Shown in pieces: positions 7,914-15,624 of a stretch of 64,000 nucleotides of DNA; positions within the stretch are counted from its first letter, which is position 1; each line of letters begins with the position of its first letter. Position numbers and translations under genes: made by a program. Below the pieces are notes generated by a model. It was given only the letters and a program-made list of their open reading frames with translations. It searched no databases and had not been told where the DNA came from. This stretch comes from Parahoeflea halophila (lineage in GTDB: Bacteria; Pseudomonadota; Alphaproteobacteria; Rhizobiales; Rhizobiaceae): assembly GCF_900220985.1 (NCBI RefSeq), contig NZ_OCPC01000006.1:290201-354200 (forward strand), written 5' to 3'.

Positions 7914-10040
7914 ATGACTGCTATCAGAACAACCATGACTCGCACCGCGGTGACTTTGGCGCTGTGCACGACAACCGCCCTCACGGCGGTACCTGTGGCC
8001 CAGGCCCAGAAAGAATCCGAGCCGCAGACCGGCTTCACCTTGCTTCAGCGCCTTGTCATCGGGGCCGGCCGCGCCAAGGTGGCAACGGAAACGCCACAGG
8101 CTGTTACGGCCCTCGAACAGGAAAACATCGACGACAAGCAGGCCGCGACCGTCACCGACCTTCTCAAGGACATCCCCAATGTCAGCGTGGTCGGCGGCGC
8201 CAACCGTGCCCTCGGCCAGTCCTTCAACATCCGCGGTATCGGCAAGGGCGAATCGGCGTCGGACGAAGGCCGCATCCTGGTCAATGTCGACGGCGTGCCG
8301 CAGTTCTTCGAACAGTACCGCATGGGCGGGTTCTTCAACGACCCGGAACTTTTCGAGCGCGTCGAGGTGCTGCGTGGACCCGCATCGTCCACCCTTTACG
8401 GCTCTGGCGCCCTGGGCGGCGTCGTCAATTTCACCACCAAGGACGCATCGGACTTTCTGGCGGAAGGTGAACGCGGTTCGCTCAAGCTCAAGGGCAGCTA
8501 CGATTCCAACCCCAATGGCTATCTGACAAGCGCCATTCTGGCGCTTCGGCTGAGCGATTATGCGGAAGTGCTGCTGACCGGCAATTACCGGACGGCAAAC
8601 GCCTTTACCGATGGTGCGGGCAACGAGGTCCAGGGCTCCGAATTCACCACGCCGAACGGCCTGGCAAAGGGAACCTTCTATCTCGACGAGGCGAAGGAAC
8701 GCAAAGTCCAGCTTAGCTACAGCCACTTCAACAGCGACCAGGATAACCAGGCCTATTCCCAGCTTCAGCCTACCGGCTTCTTTGGAACCGTCGACCGGGT
8801 GGTCAACAACCGCCAGGCACAGATCTCCTACGAAGACGCGGCGACCGACAACCCGTGGCTGGATCTCAAGGTCACGCTCTCCTACAACGACATCACCAAC
8901 AAGCAGACGAACGCATCGCTGGGGGCGTCCAGCTCGATCGGTCAGGATTCGACCTATGGCTACGAGAGCTACCAGTTGCTGGCCCAGAACACCTTTGAGT
9001 GGAGCGGCGATAGCTACGAAAACTATCTCACCGTAGGCGGCCAGCTGATCCGTCAGAACCGCACCACCGGCACCGCCACCCCTCTCGGTCATCACCCGGA
9101 AGGGACCGACTCTCAGGCCGGGATCTTTGTCCAGAACGAGTTCATCTGGAACGACCGCCTGACGCTCATTCCGGGTGTGCGCCTCGACTACCAGAAGCTG
9201 AGCAGTGCCGATTCAGTCAGCACTCTCAACGGCGGTGCAACCCCCGGTGACAAGTCGGACACCGCGTTCTCTCCGAAACTGGCGGCGCTCTACAAGTTCA
9301 GCGACAAATTCTCGGTCTTCGGCTCATACGCCCACACCGCAAGATTCCCCTCCATCGACGAGATCTATTCCAACGATTACGGCGCCGGTGTCAGGCCAAA
9401 TTACAGCCTTGGTCTGAAAAAGGAGAAGTCCAACAACTATGAAATGGGCTTCGTCGTCACGACCAACAACCTGGTCCAGGAAGGCGACAGCTTCGATTTC
9501 AAGACCACGGCATTTTACAACAAGATCAACGATCTCATCGTCCGCCAGCGCAACATGTATCCGCAATATGTCAATGTCGGCCAGGCGGAGATCTACGGTC
9601 TGGAGTACGAGGCTGGCTACGAAAGCTACAACTTCTTTGCCGATGCGGGCCTCGGTCTGACCGTCGGCAACGATCTGACTAACAACACCGCCCTGACGGA
9701 AGTTGCACCGGCCGAAATCAACATCGGTGCAGGTTACCGGCTGCCCAATCGCGGCGTGACCTTCGGCTGGGAAGGCCGCTTCGTGTTCGCAAAAACCCGG
9801 GTCCCGACCCCAACGGCGGCCACCACCGATTTCGCCGCAGAAGCGCTCAGGCGCGCGTCGTTCAACACCCACGATCTCTACGTCAACTGGCGCCCGGAAC
9901 AGGACAGCCAGTTCAATGGCTGGGAAGCATCGTTCCGTGTCGAAAACGTCTTTGACACCAAGTATCGCGACTTCCTGTCTAACGACAACGGCAAGGGCCG
10001 GACCTTCAAGGTCACCCTGGCCAAGCAGTTCGGCTGGTAA
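7914..10040 (+). CDS. hmuR: TonB-dependent outer-membrane heme/hemoglobin receptor
   Basis: A 708-residue outer-membrane receptor. A signal peptide ends near VAQAQKES. It is followed by a plug domain (about 60-165) with DLLKDIPNVSVVGG, FNIRGIG and VEVLRGPASSTLYGSGALGG, and then a 22-strand barrel that ends in a C-terminal aromatic-rich strand (KVTLAKQFGW). Around residues 475-510 there are matches to the FRAP and NPNL boxes of heme receptors (ARFPSIDEIY and PNYSLGLKKEKSN), in diverged form. It would bind heme or heme proteins and release heme to HmuT, driven by the TonB-ExbBD motor encoded just downstream. It starts a rightward operon. Confidence 0.92.
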   Translation: MTAIRTTMTRTAVTLALCTTTALTAVPVAQAQKESEPQTGFTLLQRLVIGAGRAKVATETPQAVTALEQENIDDKQAATVTDLLKDIPNVSVVGGANRALGQSFNIRGIGKGESASDEGRILVNVDGVPQFFEQYRMGGFFNDPELFERVEVLRGPASSTLYGSGALGGVVNFTTKDASDFLAEGERGSLKLKGSYDSNPNGYLTSAILALRLSDYAEVLLTGNYRTANAFTDGAGNEVQGSEFTTPNGLAKGTFYLDEAKERKVQLSYSHFNSDQDNQAYSQLQPTGFFGTVDRVVNNRQAQISYEDAATDNPWLDLKVTLSYNDITNKQTNASLGASSSIGQDSTYGYESYQLLAQNTFEWSGDSYENYLTVGGQLIRQNRTTGTATPLGHHPEGTDSQAGIFVQNEFIWNDRLTLIPGVRLDYQKLSSADSVSTLNGGATPGDKSDTAFSPKLAALYKFSDKFSVFGSYAHTARFPSIDEIYSNDYGAGVRPNYSLGLKKEKSNNYEMGFVVTTNNLVQEGDSFDFKTTAFYNKINDLIVRQRNMYPQYVNVGQAEIYGLEYEAGYESYNFFADAGLGLTVGNDLTNNTALTEVAPAEINIGAGYRLPNRGVTFGWEGRFVFAKTRVPTPTAATTDFAAEALRRASFNTHDLYVNWRPEQDSQFNGWEASFRVENVFDTKYRDFLSNDNGKGRTFKVTLAKQFGW

Positions 10041-10059
10041 CACCCAAGGAGACCAAGAA

Positions 10060-10500
10060 ATGGCATTCGCAAGCCCAAAACCTGTAATTCTGTCACTCGT
10101 TCTCGGGCTTTCGCTTGCCGCGACGGCTGCCTCCGCGCAAGACCAGAGCCAGCCGTCGCTTTCCATCGATCTGAATGCACTCGAACAGGTCGAGCAAGCC
10201 TGCCGGCTGGTCTTCGTCGCAAGCAACAAGACCGGTGCATCGATCGAGCAAATGTCACTCGAAACCGTGTTGTTCGACGCTGAGGGAACGGTCGACCGTT
10301 TTGCCCTGTTCGACTTCAAGGACCTGCCCGTCGGCAAGACCCGGGTCCGCCAGTTCGATCTGCCCGAGACCCGGTGCGGCGCCATCGGACGGATCCTGAT
10401 CAACGGTGCGGCTTCGTGTAAGGGCCCGTCCTTCAAGGGCATCGAGTGCATCGAACACCTTGAACTCAAGAGCTCCTCCAGGACGGAGATTGTCGGATGA
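10060..10500 (+). CDS. Small secreted four-cysteine protein of the heme/TonB operon, unknown function
   Basis: A 146-residue protein with a signal peptide ending at ASA-QD (residue 26). It lies 19 bases after the receptor and its stop overlaps the exbB start in an ATGA. The mature part has four cysteines (48, 106, 120 and 130), enough for two disulfides, and a beta-rich pattern around VLFDAEGTV, FALFDFKDLPVGKTRVRQFDL and IGRILINGA. I recall similar unannotated proteins beside exbB in other alphaproteobacterial heme loci but cannot name a family. The start follows AAGGAG at 9 bases. Position and export suggest a periplasmic accessory of the receptor or motor; that is inference. Confidence 0.8.
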   Translation: MAFASPKPVILSLVLGLSLAATAASAQDQSQPSLSIDLNALEQVEQACRLVFVASNKTGASIEQMSLETVLFDAEGTVDRFALFDFKDLPVGKTRVRQFDLPETRCGAIGRILINGAASCKGPSFKGIECIEHLELKSSSRTEIVG

Positions 10501-11138
10501 CCCTGTTTGAAAACCCCATCGCCCAGATCCAGCAGTTCGTCGATATCGGCGGCCCCGTGGTCGTGCTTCTGCTCATACTTTCGGTCATCGCCCTGTCGGT
10601 AGCCCTGTTCAAGCTGTGGCAGTTCAAATCGCTCAGGCTGGGCACCGAGAAAGGGCTTCACACCATCATCTCGCTGGCCGTCCGGCTCAAGCGCCAGCAT
10701 GCCGGCCGCTCGCCGAGCCGCGGTGATCTCGAGGATGTGCTGGCAGTCGCCGCCAATGCACAGATCAAGCAGCTGCAGCGCGGTTTCCGGGTTCTCGACA
10801 CCATCGCCCAGATTGCTCCACTGATCGGCCTGTTCGGCACCGTGCTTGGCATGATCACGGCGTTCCAGGCCTTGCAGCAGTCCGGCAACAGCGTCGATCC
10901 ATCGATCCTCGCCGGCGGCATCTGGGTTGCGCTGCTGACGACGGCAGTCGGCCTTGCGGTGGCCATGCCCACCAGCATTGCGCTGACCTATTTCGAAAGC
11001 CGGGTCGAGCGGCACCAGACAGCCATCGAGGCAGCTGTGACACGCATTCTCAATCCGGTGGCTCAGGCTGCCTTCGAGGAGGTTCAAGGCCACGCACCCA
11101 AGGCAGGCGCGTGGCCTGTTCCCGCCGATGCGGCTTGA
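10497..11138 (+). CDS. exbB: TonB-system proton channel subunit ExbB (MotA/TolQ/ExbB family)
   Basis: A 213-residue inner-membrane protein with the usual three helices at about residues 18-42, 104-125 and 140-165. TM2 carries APLIGLFGTVLGMITAF and TM3 carries ILAGGIWVALLTTAVGLAVAMP, the two most conserved stretches of ExbB/TolQ. ExbB forms a pentamer around an ExbD dimer and uses the proton gradient to drive TonB. It is coupled by ATGA to the upstream small secreted protein, and its end overlaps the first exbD by 11 bases. Confidence 0.93.
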   Translation: MTLFENPIAQIQQFVDIGGPVVVLLLILSVIALSVALFKLWQFKSLRLGTEKGLHTIISLAVRLKRQHAGRSPSRGDLEDVLAVAANAQIKQLQRGFRVLDTIAQIAPLIGLFGTVLGMITAFQALQQSGNSVDPSILAGGIWVALLTTAVGLAVAMPTSIALTYFESRVERHQTAIEAAVTRILNPVAQAAFEEVQGHAPKAGAWPVPADAA

Positions 11139-11514
11139 ATCCACCGGCTTTTGGCGGCGTCCGGTTTCCATGACGTCGCTCATCGACGTGATATTCCTGC
11201 TCTTGCTGTTCTTCATGCTCACTTCCACCTTTTCCAAGTTTGCGGATGTTGAACTGGGTGCATCGGGCGGGCAGAGCGCCTCCGCGCAAACAATGGTGCC
11301 GGCTTTTGTGAAACTCGCGGCAGACCGTGTCCTGCTCAATGGCATGGAGTTCGAAAAGGACGCGCTTGTAGACGAAATCGAACGCCTGCAGGCCTCCAGC
11401 CGTGTCAATGCCATCCTCATGTCGGTGGACGAAGCAGCCAACGCCCAGCAGCTCGTCGACATGTTGCTGATCCTGCGCAGACTGCCCGGCATCGACGTTC
11501 AGATTGTGCGATAG
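11128..11514 (+). CDS. exbD: TonB-system subunit ExbD, first copy (with catalytic Asp)
   Basis: A 128-residue protein with one N-terminal membrane helix, SMTSLIDVIFLLLLFFMLTS, and a periplasmic domain. Asp20 sits at the place of the essential proton-carrying Asp25 of E. coli ExbD. The start overlaps exbB by 11 bases. The second, different exbD follows after 8 bases. The pairing of two ExbD-type subunits with a single ExbB suggests a hetero-dimeric ExbD core in this motor. Confidence 0.9.
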   Translation: MRLESTGFWRRPVSMTSLIDVIFLLLLFFMLTSTFSKFADVELGASGGQSASAQTMVPAFVKLAADRVLLNGMEFEKDALVDEIERLQASSRVNAILMSVDEAANAQQLVDMLLILRRLPGIDVQIVR

Positions 11515-11522
11515 GTCTACGG

Positions 11523-11927
11523 ATGCGCTTTTTACCGAAATCGCCGAAGCGCTCGAAGCCCGAGCCAACGATAGCGCTTATCAACATCGTTTTCCTGATG
11601 TTGATTTTCTTCATCGTCGCAGCCCAGATCGCGCCGCCGCTCGAGGGGGATCTCAACCTGGTTTCCACCGCGGACCTGGAGAACCGCGAACCGCCCGACG
11701 CGCTCGTGGTGATGCCCGATGGCCTGATGCAATACCGCGGCGCGCTGGTGACGCCGGCCCATTACGTCATCATCAAGCAGGAATCCGCGCCCGAAGGTCT
11801 CAAGACTATCCGGCTGGTGCCGGATCGCGACTTGGCGGCCGTCAAGCTTATCGAAATCGGCAATGAATTGCGCGGCCTCGGTGCCGAGAAGATCATGCTC
11901 GTGACCGAACAGGGGCTAGCCCGGTGA
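11523..11927 (+). CDS. exbD: ExbD-like protein, second copy, Asn in place of the catalytic Asp
   Basis: A 134-residue protein with the ExbD layout: a charged N terminus, one membrane helix (PTIALINIVFLMLIFFIVAA), then a periplasmic domain ending in a region like KIMLVTEQG. At the position of the proton-carrying Asp the codon is AAC (Asn21); I read it directly in the bases. By itself it should not carry protons in the usual way. It lies between the Asp-containing exbD and tonB, and its stop overlaps the tonB GTG start. I believe the ALIN form recurs in second-copy ExbDs of related bacteria, but have not checked. It could be the structural partner in a hetero-dimer. Confidence 0.85.
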   Translation: MRFLPKSPKRSKPEPTIALINIVFLMLIFFIVAAQIAPPLEGDLNLVSTADLENREPPDALVVMPDGLMQYRGALVTPAHYVIIKQESAPEGLKTIRLVPDRDLAAVKLIEIGNELRGLGAEKIMLVTEQGLAR

Positions 11928-12886
11928 TCACGTCGGCCTCCAGATTGCGCGTGGCTGCGGTCGTGGCAGTGCTCGCATCGTCATTGCTGCATGTCGGCGC
12001 CATGGCCATTGCACCGCAAATTTCCACCGAGGTCAGCATCGCAGGCAGCAAAACCGAGCAGTCTGCGGCGCTCGGAAGCAATTTTGCTGACCTGGTCAAG
12101 GCCGGCGATGAACTCTCGCCTTTGCAGACCGACCAGACCGAATTCAGCGAACCGGTCGCCACACCACCGGTCAAGCCCGTCGAAACCAGTGCTGTCGAGC
12201 CGGTCTCACCGGCCTCCCAAGCGGCGGTCCCGGCACCTGAATTCAGGGTCGAACCCTCCCAGGCAGAGGGGCTGGTCCCGCCTGCCGCGCCTGAGAAGCT
12301 GGAAGCAGTCAAACCTGAAGCCGCCGCTGTGCAATCGCCGGCAGAGCGATCTAAGGCGGTGGATCCCGAACCGGCACAAGCCATAAAGCCGGTCGAGACG
12401 GCAGAGACGGTGACGCCGCTCGAAGAGCTCAAAAACATTCCCACACCGGTCGCCAAGCCAAGGCAGAAGCCGCGTGAAAAGCCAAAGAAGACGAGCGCCG
12501 GCACGCGTAAGGCGAAATCCAATGTCAAAAACAAGTCCGGAAAGCAGGACGGGCAGAAGAGCGCAAAGGCCGCCATGAGCGGCAAGAGCATCGAGAAATC
12601 CGCTTTCCTGAATGCCGGCAATGCCGCAGCCTCCAACTATGCGGGCAAGGTCTACGCCAGGATCGCCCGCACACGGCAGCGAAATGCCGGCGGCAGGGGC
12701 GTGGTGCAGGTCCGGTTCAATGTCTCCCCCAGCGGCCAGGCGGTACGCATTTCGGTCGCCAGAAGCTCCGGCAACGCACGGGTCGACAGTGCGGCGGTTG
12801 CCCATGTCAAACGCGCTTCGCCCTTCCCCAAACCACCCTCCGGGGCGCAGACGCGCTTCGTCATTCCCATCGAGTTCAGGAGATAA
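11924..12886 (+). CDS. tonB: TonB-family energy transducer
   Basis: A 320-residue protein that begins with a GTG overlapping the exbD stop. It has an N-terminal membrane anchor (RVAAVVAVLASSLLHVGAM), a long Pro/Ala/Glu/Lys-rich stretch (about 60-215) able to span the periplasm, and a C-terminal TonB domain of about 90 residues with YAGKVYARIARTRQRN, GVVQVRFNVSPSGQAV and the closing VIPIEFR strand. It would couple the ExbBD motor to the TonB box of the receptor encoded at the start of this operon. Confidence 0.9.
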   Translation: MITSASRLRVAAVVAVLASSLLHVGAMAIAPQISTEVSIAGSKTEQSAALGSNFADLVKAGDELSPLQTDQTEFSEPVATPPVKPVETSAVEPVSPASQAAVPAPEFRVEPSQAEGLVPPAAPEKLEAVKPEAAAVQSPAERSKAVDPEPAQAIKPVETAETVTPLEELKNIPTPVAKPRQKPREKPKKTSAGTRKAKSNVKNKSGKQDGQKSAKAAMSGKSIEKSAFLNAGNAAASNYAGKVYARIARTRQRNAGGRGVVQVRFNVSPSGQAVRISVARSSGNARVDSAAVAHVKRASPFPKPPSGAQTRFVIPIEFRR

Positions 12887-12897
12887 GCAGCATCCAG

Positions 12898-12960
12898 GTC
12901 AGATGTCCGGTTCCGTCTGCACAGGCTTGCCCGCAAACAAACGCCTGACGACCATCTGAC
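12898..12960. repeat. Inverted repeat downstream of tonB
   Basis: Perfect 8-base arms GTCAGATG (12898-12905) and CATCTGAC (12953-12960) enclose 47 bases. It lies in the 195-base gap between tonB and the heme monooxygenase gene. There is no T-run after it, so it is not an obvious intrinsic terminator. It could be an mRNA structure separating the two genes, or chance. Confidence 0.25.
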
Positions 12961-13081
12961 AAGTCCAGACAATCAACCAAGAAGAGATGACGAAAACATC
13001 TTCAGCCCCATTAGCCCCGAAGTCGTCTATCATCCGGGCACTTCGACTATCGACACGGCGAGACACCAAGGAGACCAGCCT

Positions 13082-13396
13082 ATGTATATTGCAATGAACC
13101 GTTTCATCATCAATGAGGGCCACGAAAGCGCATTTGAAGACGTCTGGCGCAACCGCGACTCCAGCCTCAAGCAGGTGCCCGGCTTTCGGACATTCCACCT
13201 GCTCAAGGGTCCCAGGAACGAGGAAACCGGACAGACCCTGTACGCGTCGCACACCGTCTGGGAAACGCACGAGAATTTCGTCGACTGGACAAAATCGGAA
13301 AATTTCCGCAACGCGCACAAGAATGCCGGCTACAACAAGGGAATGTATGCCGGCCACCCCAATTTCGAAGGCTTCGAATCCGTTCTCGACGCATGA
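13082..13396 (+). CDS. hmuQ: IsdG/HmuQ-type heme-degrading monooxygenase (ABM fold)
   Basis: A 104-residue antibiotic-biosynthesis-monooxygenase fold protein. The three residues that define IsdG-type heme oxygenases are in place: Asn6 (YIAMNRF), Trp69 (FVDWTKS) and heme-ligand His79 (RNAHKNAG). It would open the porphyrin ring of imported heme and release iron. It lies 195 bases after tonB with a strong AAGGAG site; the twelve bases CCAAGGAGACCA around that site also precede the small secreted gene upstream. It may be read from the heme operon or from its own promoter in the gap. Confidence 0.9.
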   Translation: MYIAMNRFIINEGHESAFEDVWRNRDSSLKQVPGFRTFHLLKGPRNEETGQTLYASHTVWETHENFVDWTKSENFRNAHKNAGYNKGMYAGHPNFEGFESVLDA

Positions 13397-13722
13397 AGGG
13401 TTTCACACACGCGTGCCGATGGCCGGAGCGTACCACGCCCGGCCATTGGCGCATTGTGCTGTCGGCAACACCTGTCGAATGCAGTCAATCAGGCCCAAAA
13501 ATCTACCTGGTACTCCGATCAGGCGAGAAAACCAGCGGCCGGCCGAAGCTCTTCTGGTGTAGACAACAGCTGGTGTGCGTACTCTTTTTGCCAGTCTGGT
13601 AGGTGATTTTATTCAGCCGCAAGGCCAACCCATCGATATCTAATGAATTATACAATGCTTATTTAGCTTCCTTGGCGCAAAACTGTTACTTTGCTGCCAG
13701 CGGCTAAGTGAGGAATACCGCC
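13397..13722. other. Intergenic region between heme monooxygenase and PilZ genes
   Basis: I find no gene here. The first 200 bases are GC-rich with scattered short inverted repeats such as GGCCGG/CCGGCC, none followed by a T-run. The last 100 bases are clearly AT-richer (GATATCTAATGAATTATAC) and probably hold the promoter of the PilZ gene. Confidence 0.4.
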
Positions 13723-14085
13723 ATGAAGCCGAAGAATTACCTGCTGACCCGGTCGGGTGAAGAGCTCAAGGAAACCCGGCGCGTTTACCCTCGCCGAGAC
13801 GCAAACTGCCCTGTCATCGCCCGCGTCCGACAGCGTGGGCGGGAAGAACAGGTATCCGTGCCCTGCTGGTTGGTCAATCTGTGTGAAGAAGGCTGCATGC
13901 TGACATCCGATCATTTCCCACGCAAGATCGACGAGGTCCACCTCACCATTCCTGGCATCAGCACCCCGGTCCGTGGCAGGATCAGCTCCCAGGGTAAATT
14001 CACCATCAATGTGCGATTTGCCAAACTTCTAAAGGTTCAAACCGTCGACGTGGTGGCCCGCATCAAGACGATTCCGAAGCCCTAG
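13723..14085 (+). CDS. PilZ-domain protein with a degenerate second motif
   Basis: A 120-residue single-domain PilZ protein. The first motif is present as an arginine cluster (RRVYPRR, residues 19-25). The usual [DN]xSxxG motif reads N52-L-C54-E-E-G57, so the serine that contacts cyclic di-GMP is cysteine. Binding of cyclic di-GMP is therefore uncertain. I chose the ATG with AGGA 8 bases upstream; an in-frame GTG lies 15 bases earlier. It stands alone between the heme locus and the RidA/creatininase genes and ends about 50 bases before the latter, in opposite orientation. Confidence 0.75.
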   Translation: MKPKNYLLTRSGEELKETRRVYPRRDANCPVIARVRQRGREEQVSVPCWLVNLCEEGCMLTSDHFPRKIDEVHLTIPGISTPVRGRISSQGKFTINVRFAKLLKVQTVDVVARIKTIPKP

Positions 14086-14132
14086 GTGTCCAAAACGAAA
14101 TCATCCGCCGAGGCGAACTTTAACGAGAATGC

Positions 14133-14927
14133 TCACGCCAGCCAGTCATCGAGCTTGGCGGAGCGGACATCGGACATCAGCTTGATAAAGCCCCTGGCCT
14201 GGTGCTGCGCGGTCGCTTCGCCTTTTTGCGCGGTCGCCAGTGCTGCCTCGCCGACTGCACCCGCGGCATTGAGATCGCTGGCAATCCAGGCAAAGGCATG
14301 TGTTCCGGTGTGGCGGAGAAGGTCGAACTCGGTTTCTGCCCGTGTCACGGCAGAGACGAAGGACTCTGCCTTGTCCATTGCGACTAGATCTCCGCGAAAA
14401 TGCAGCATCAGGGAGGTTTCGACGTCGCCGCCATGGATGCCGTAGGATGTCTCGGTCTCGCTGTAGAGACCGGCTGGCAGACCGAACCGCATCCAGGAGG
14501 TCTTGACCGCCAACATGCGCGCCCTCACCCGCAATTCGCGCGCGACGATACCCATGATCTCTTCATTGCCGCCGTGTGAATTGACCAGCACCACCTTGCG
14601 GATGCCGGCGCGGGCGATCGAATGGCCCAGTTCGACCCAGTGATCGATCAGGGTCGTCGCCGGTATGGTCAGCGTACCGGCGGCATGCTGATGCTCGTTG
14701 GACTTGCCGACACACTGGATCGGCAGGATCCGGATATCGAGATCGTCAGGTACGTTCTCGATCACCGTCTCGAGCATGCCCTGCATGATGGAACTATCTG
14801 TCGAGACCGGCAGATGCGGCCCGTGCTGCTCGATGGCGGCAATCGGAAGCACGGCAATTGTCCGTTCCGGATCAAGTCTCTGGAACTCCTCGGTCGTGAA
14901 ATCGCCCCACCAAATTTTTCGTGCCAT
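14133..14927 (-). CDS. Creatininase family amidohydrolase
   Basis: A 264-residue protein of the creatininase fold. Metal-ligand motifs visible are EQHGPHLPVSTDS near residues 33-45, GKSNEH in the middle and the HGGNEE motif around residue 120; there is also a YGIHGGDVETSLML segment. Members hydrolyse cyclic or linear amides (creatinine, mycofactocin and riboflavin-type formamides), so the substrate is open. The ATG is preceded by AAGGAA; an in-frame GTG is one codon upstream. It follows the RidA-like gene by about 20 bases. The pair faces a transporter/deaminase operon, which suggests a shared nitrogen-compound pathway. Confidence 0.85.
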   Translation of the reverse strand: MARKIWWGDFTTEEFQRLDPERTIAVLPIAAIEQHGPHLPVSTDSSIMQGMLETVIENVPDDLDIRILPIQCVGKSNEHQHAAGTLTIPATTLIDHWVELGHSIARAGIRKVVLVNSHGGNEEIMGIVARELRVRARMLAVKTSWMRFGLPAGLYSETETSYGIHGGDVETSLMLHFRGDLVAMDKAESFVSAVTRAETEFDLLRHTGTHAFAWIASDLNAAGAVGEAALATAQKGEATAQHQARGFIKLMSDVRSAKLDDWLA

Positions 14928-14946
14928 CACAATGTTCCTTCAAATT

Positions 14947-15333
14947 TCAGTCCGGCGTTGCGGCAATCACTTCGATCTCAACCTTGAACGCTTCGCGCGC
15001 GAAACCGGAAACGATCATCAGCGTGGAAGCCGGCGCAGGATCGCCGAACAACTGGTCCCTGACCTTCATGTAACCGGGCAAATGGGCCCGATCCGTGACA
15101 AAGGCGTTGATCCGCACGATATCCTTGAGCTGCATGCCCGCGGCGTTCAGAACAGCCTCGACATTCCTGAAGCACAGCTCGGTTTGCTCTTCTGCACTCT
15201 CAGGAATATGGTCGTCGGGGGTGATCGACAATTGTCCGGAACACAGCACCAGCCGGTGTCCGGAAGGCACTTCCACGCCGTGGCTGTAACGGGCAAACGG
15301 AGCCCGGATGGATTTGGGCGTATGATACTTCAT
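14947..15333 (-). CDS. RidA family protein lacking the deaminase arginine
   Basis: A 128-residue RidA/YjgF fold protein with SGQLSITPD, a TELCFRNVEAVLNAAG helix, IVRINAFVTD, and the closing VEIEVIAA strand. At the place of the usual ARS (Arg105 of RidA, needed to deaminate enamine/imine intermediates) the sequence reads PAST, so the arginine is missing. This matches the Rid subfamilies that sit in catabolic operons rather than RidA proper. The start chosen (MKYHTPK) gives the usual length; the open frame continues upstream without family similarity. It is the first gene of a leftward pair with creatininase. Confidence 0.82.
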   Translation of the reverse strand: MKYHTPKSIRAPFARYSHGVEVPSGHRLVLCSGQLSITPDDHIPESAEEQTELCFRNVEAVLNAAGMQLKDIVRINAFVTDRAHLPGYMKVRDQLFGDPAPASTLMIVSGFAREAFKVEIEVIAATPD

Positions 15334-15624
15334 CAATCTGTCCCGGCATGAAGTTCGGTCGCGCCCATTAAACCCACAAAGTTCGCGCCGTCTATTCCAA
15401 ACCGGTTCGCAATAGTCCAATCTTCTGCTTGCCGACCGGCAAAGTCACATTATTGGGCATTGTGGTCGCATATGAGGCAGTTTGGAATTGGAGGCGGAAC
15501 GTCTGCACCGCAACCGCGCGGCGCGCCGGTTTGAGCCTCTTCTGGCATGGCAATTGCAGGATTGGTTAGTTGGCAAAATCAATGGGGTGACCCAATACCC
15601 CGATCAAACCAAGGGATGGTGCAC
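15334..15624. promoter_or_regulatory. Divergent promoter region between RidA/creatininase and ABC transporter operons
   Basis: About 290 bases separate two divergently read operons, so both promoters must lie here. I see no clear operator palindrome and no adjacent regulator gene. The stretch around GTCACATTATTGGGCATTG is locally AT-richer and could hold a core promoter. The transporter side ends in an AAGGG ribosome site at 15611-15615. Confidence 0.35.

Noticed and set aside
9324..11492. A 722-codon open frame on the minus strand across the heme receptor, the small secreted gene, exbB and the first exbD
   Set aside because: It runs antisense to five well-supported genes, shows no domain, and is explained by high GC in the third codon positions of the real genes.
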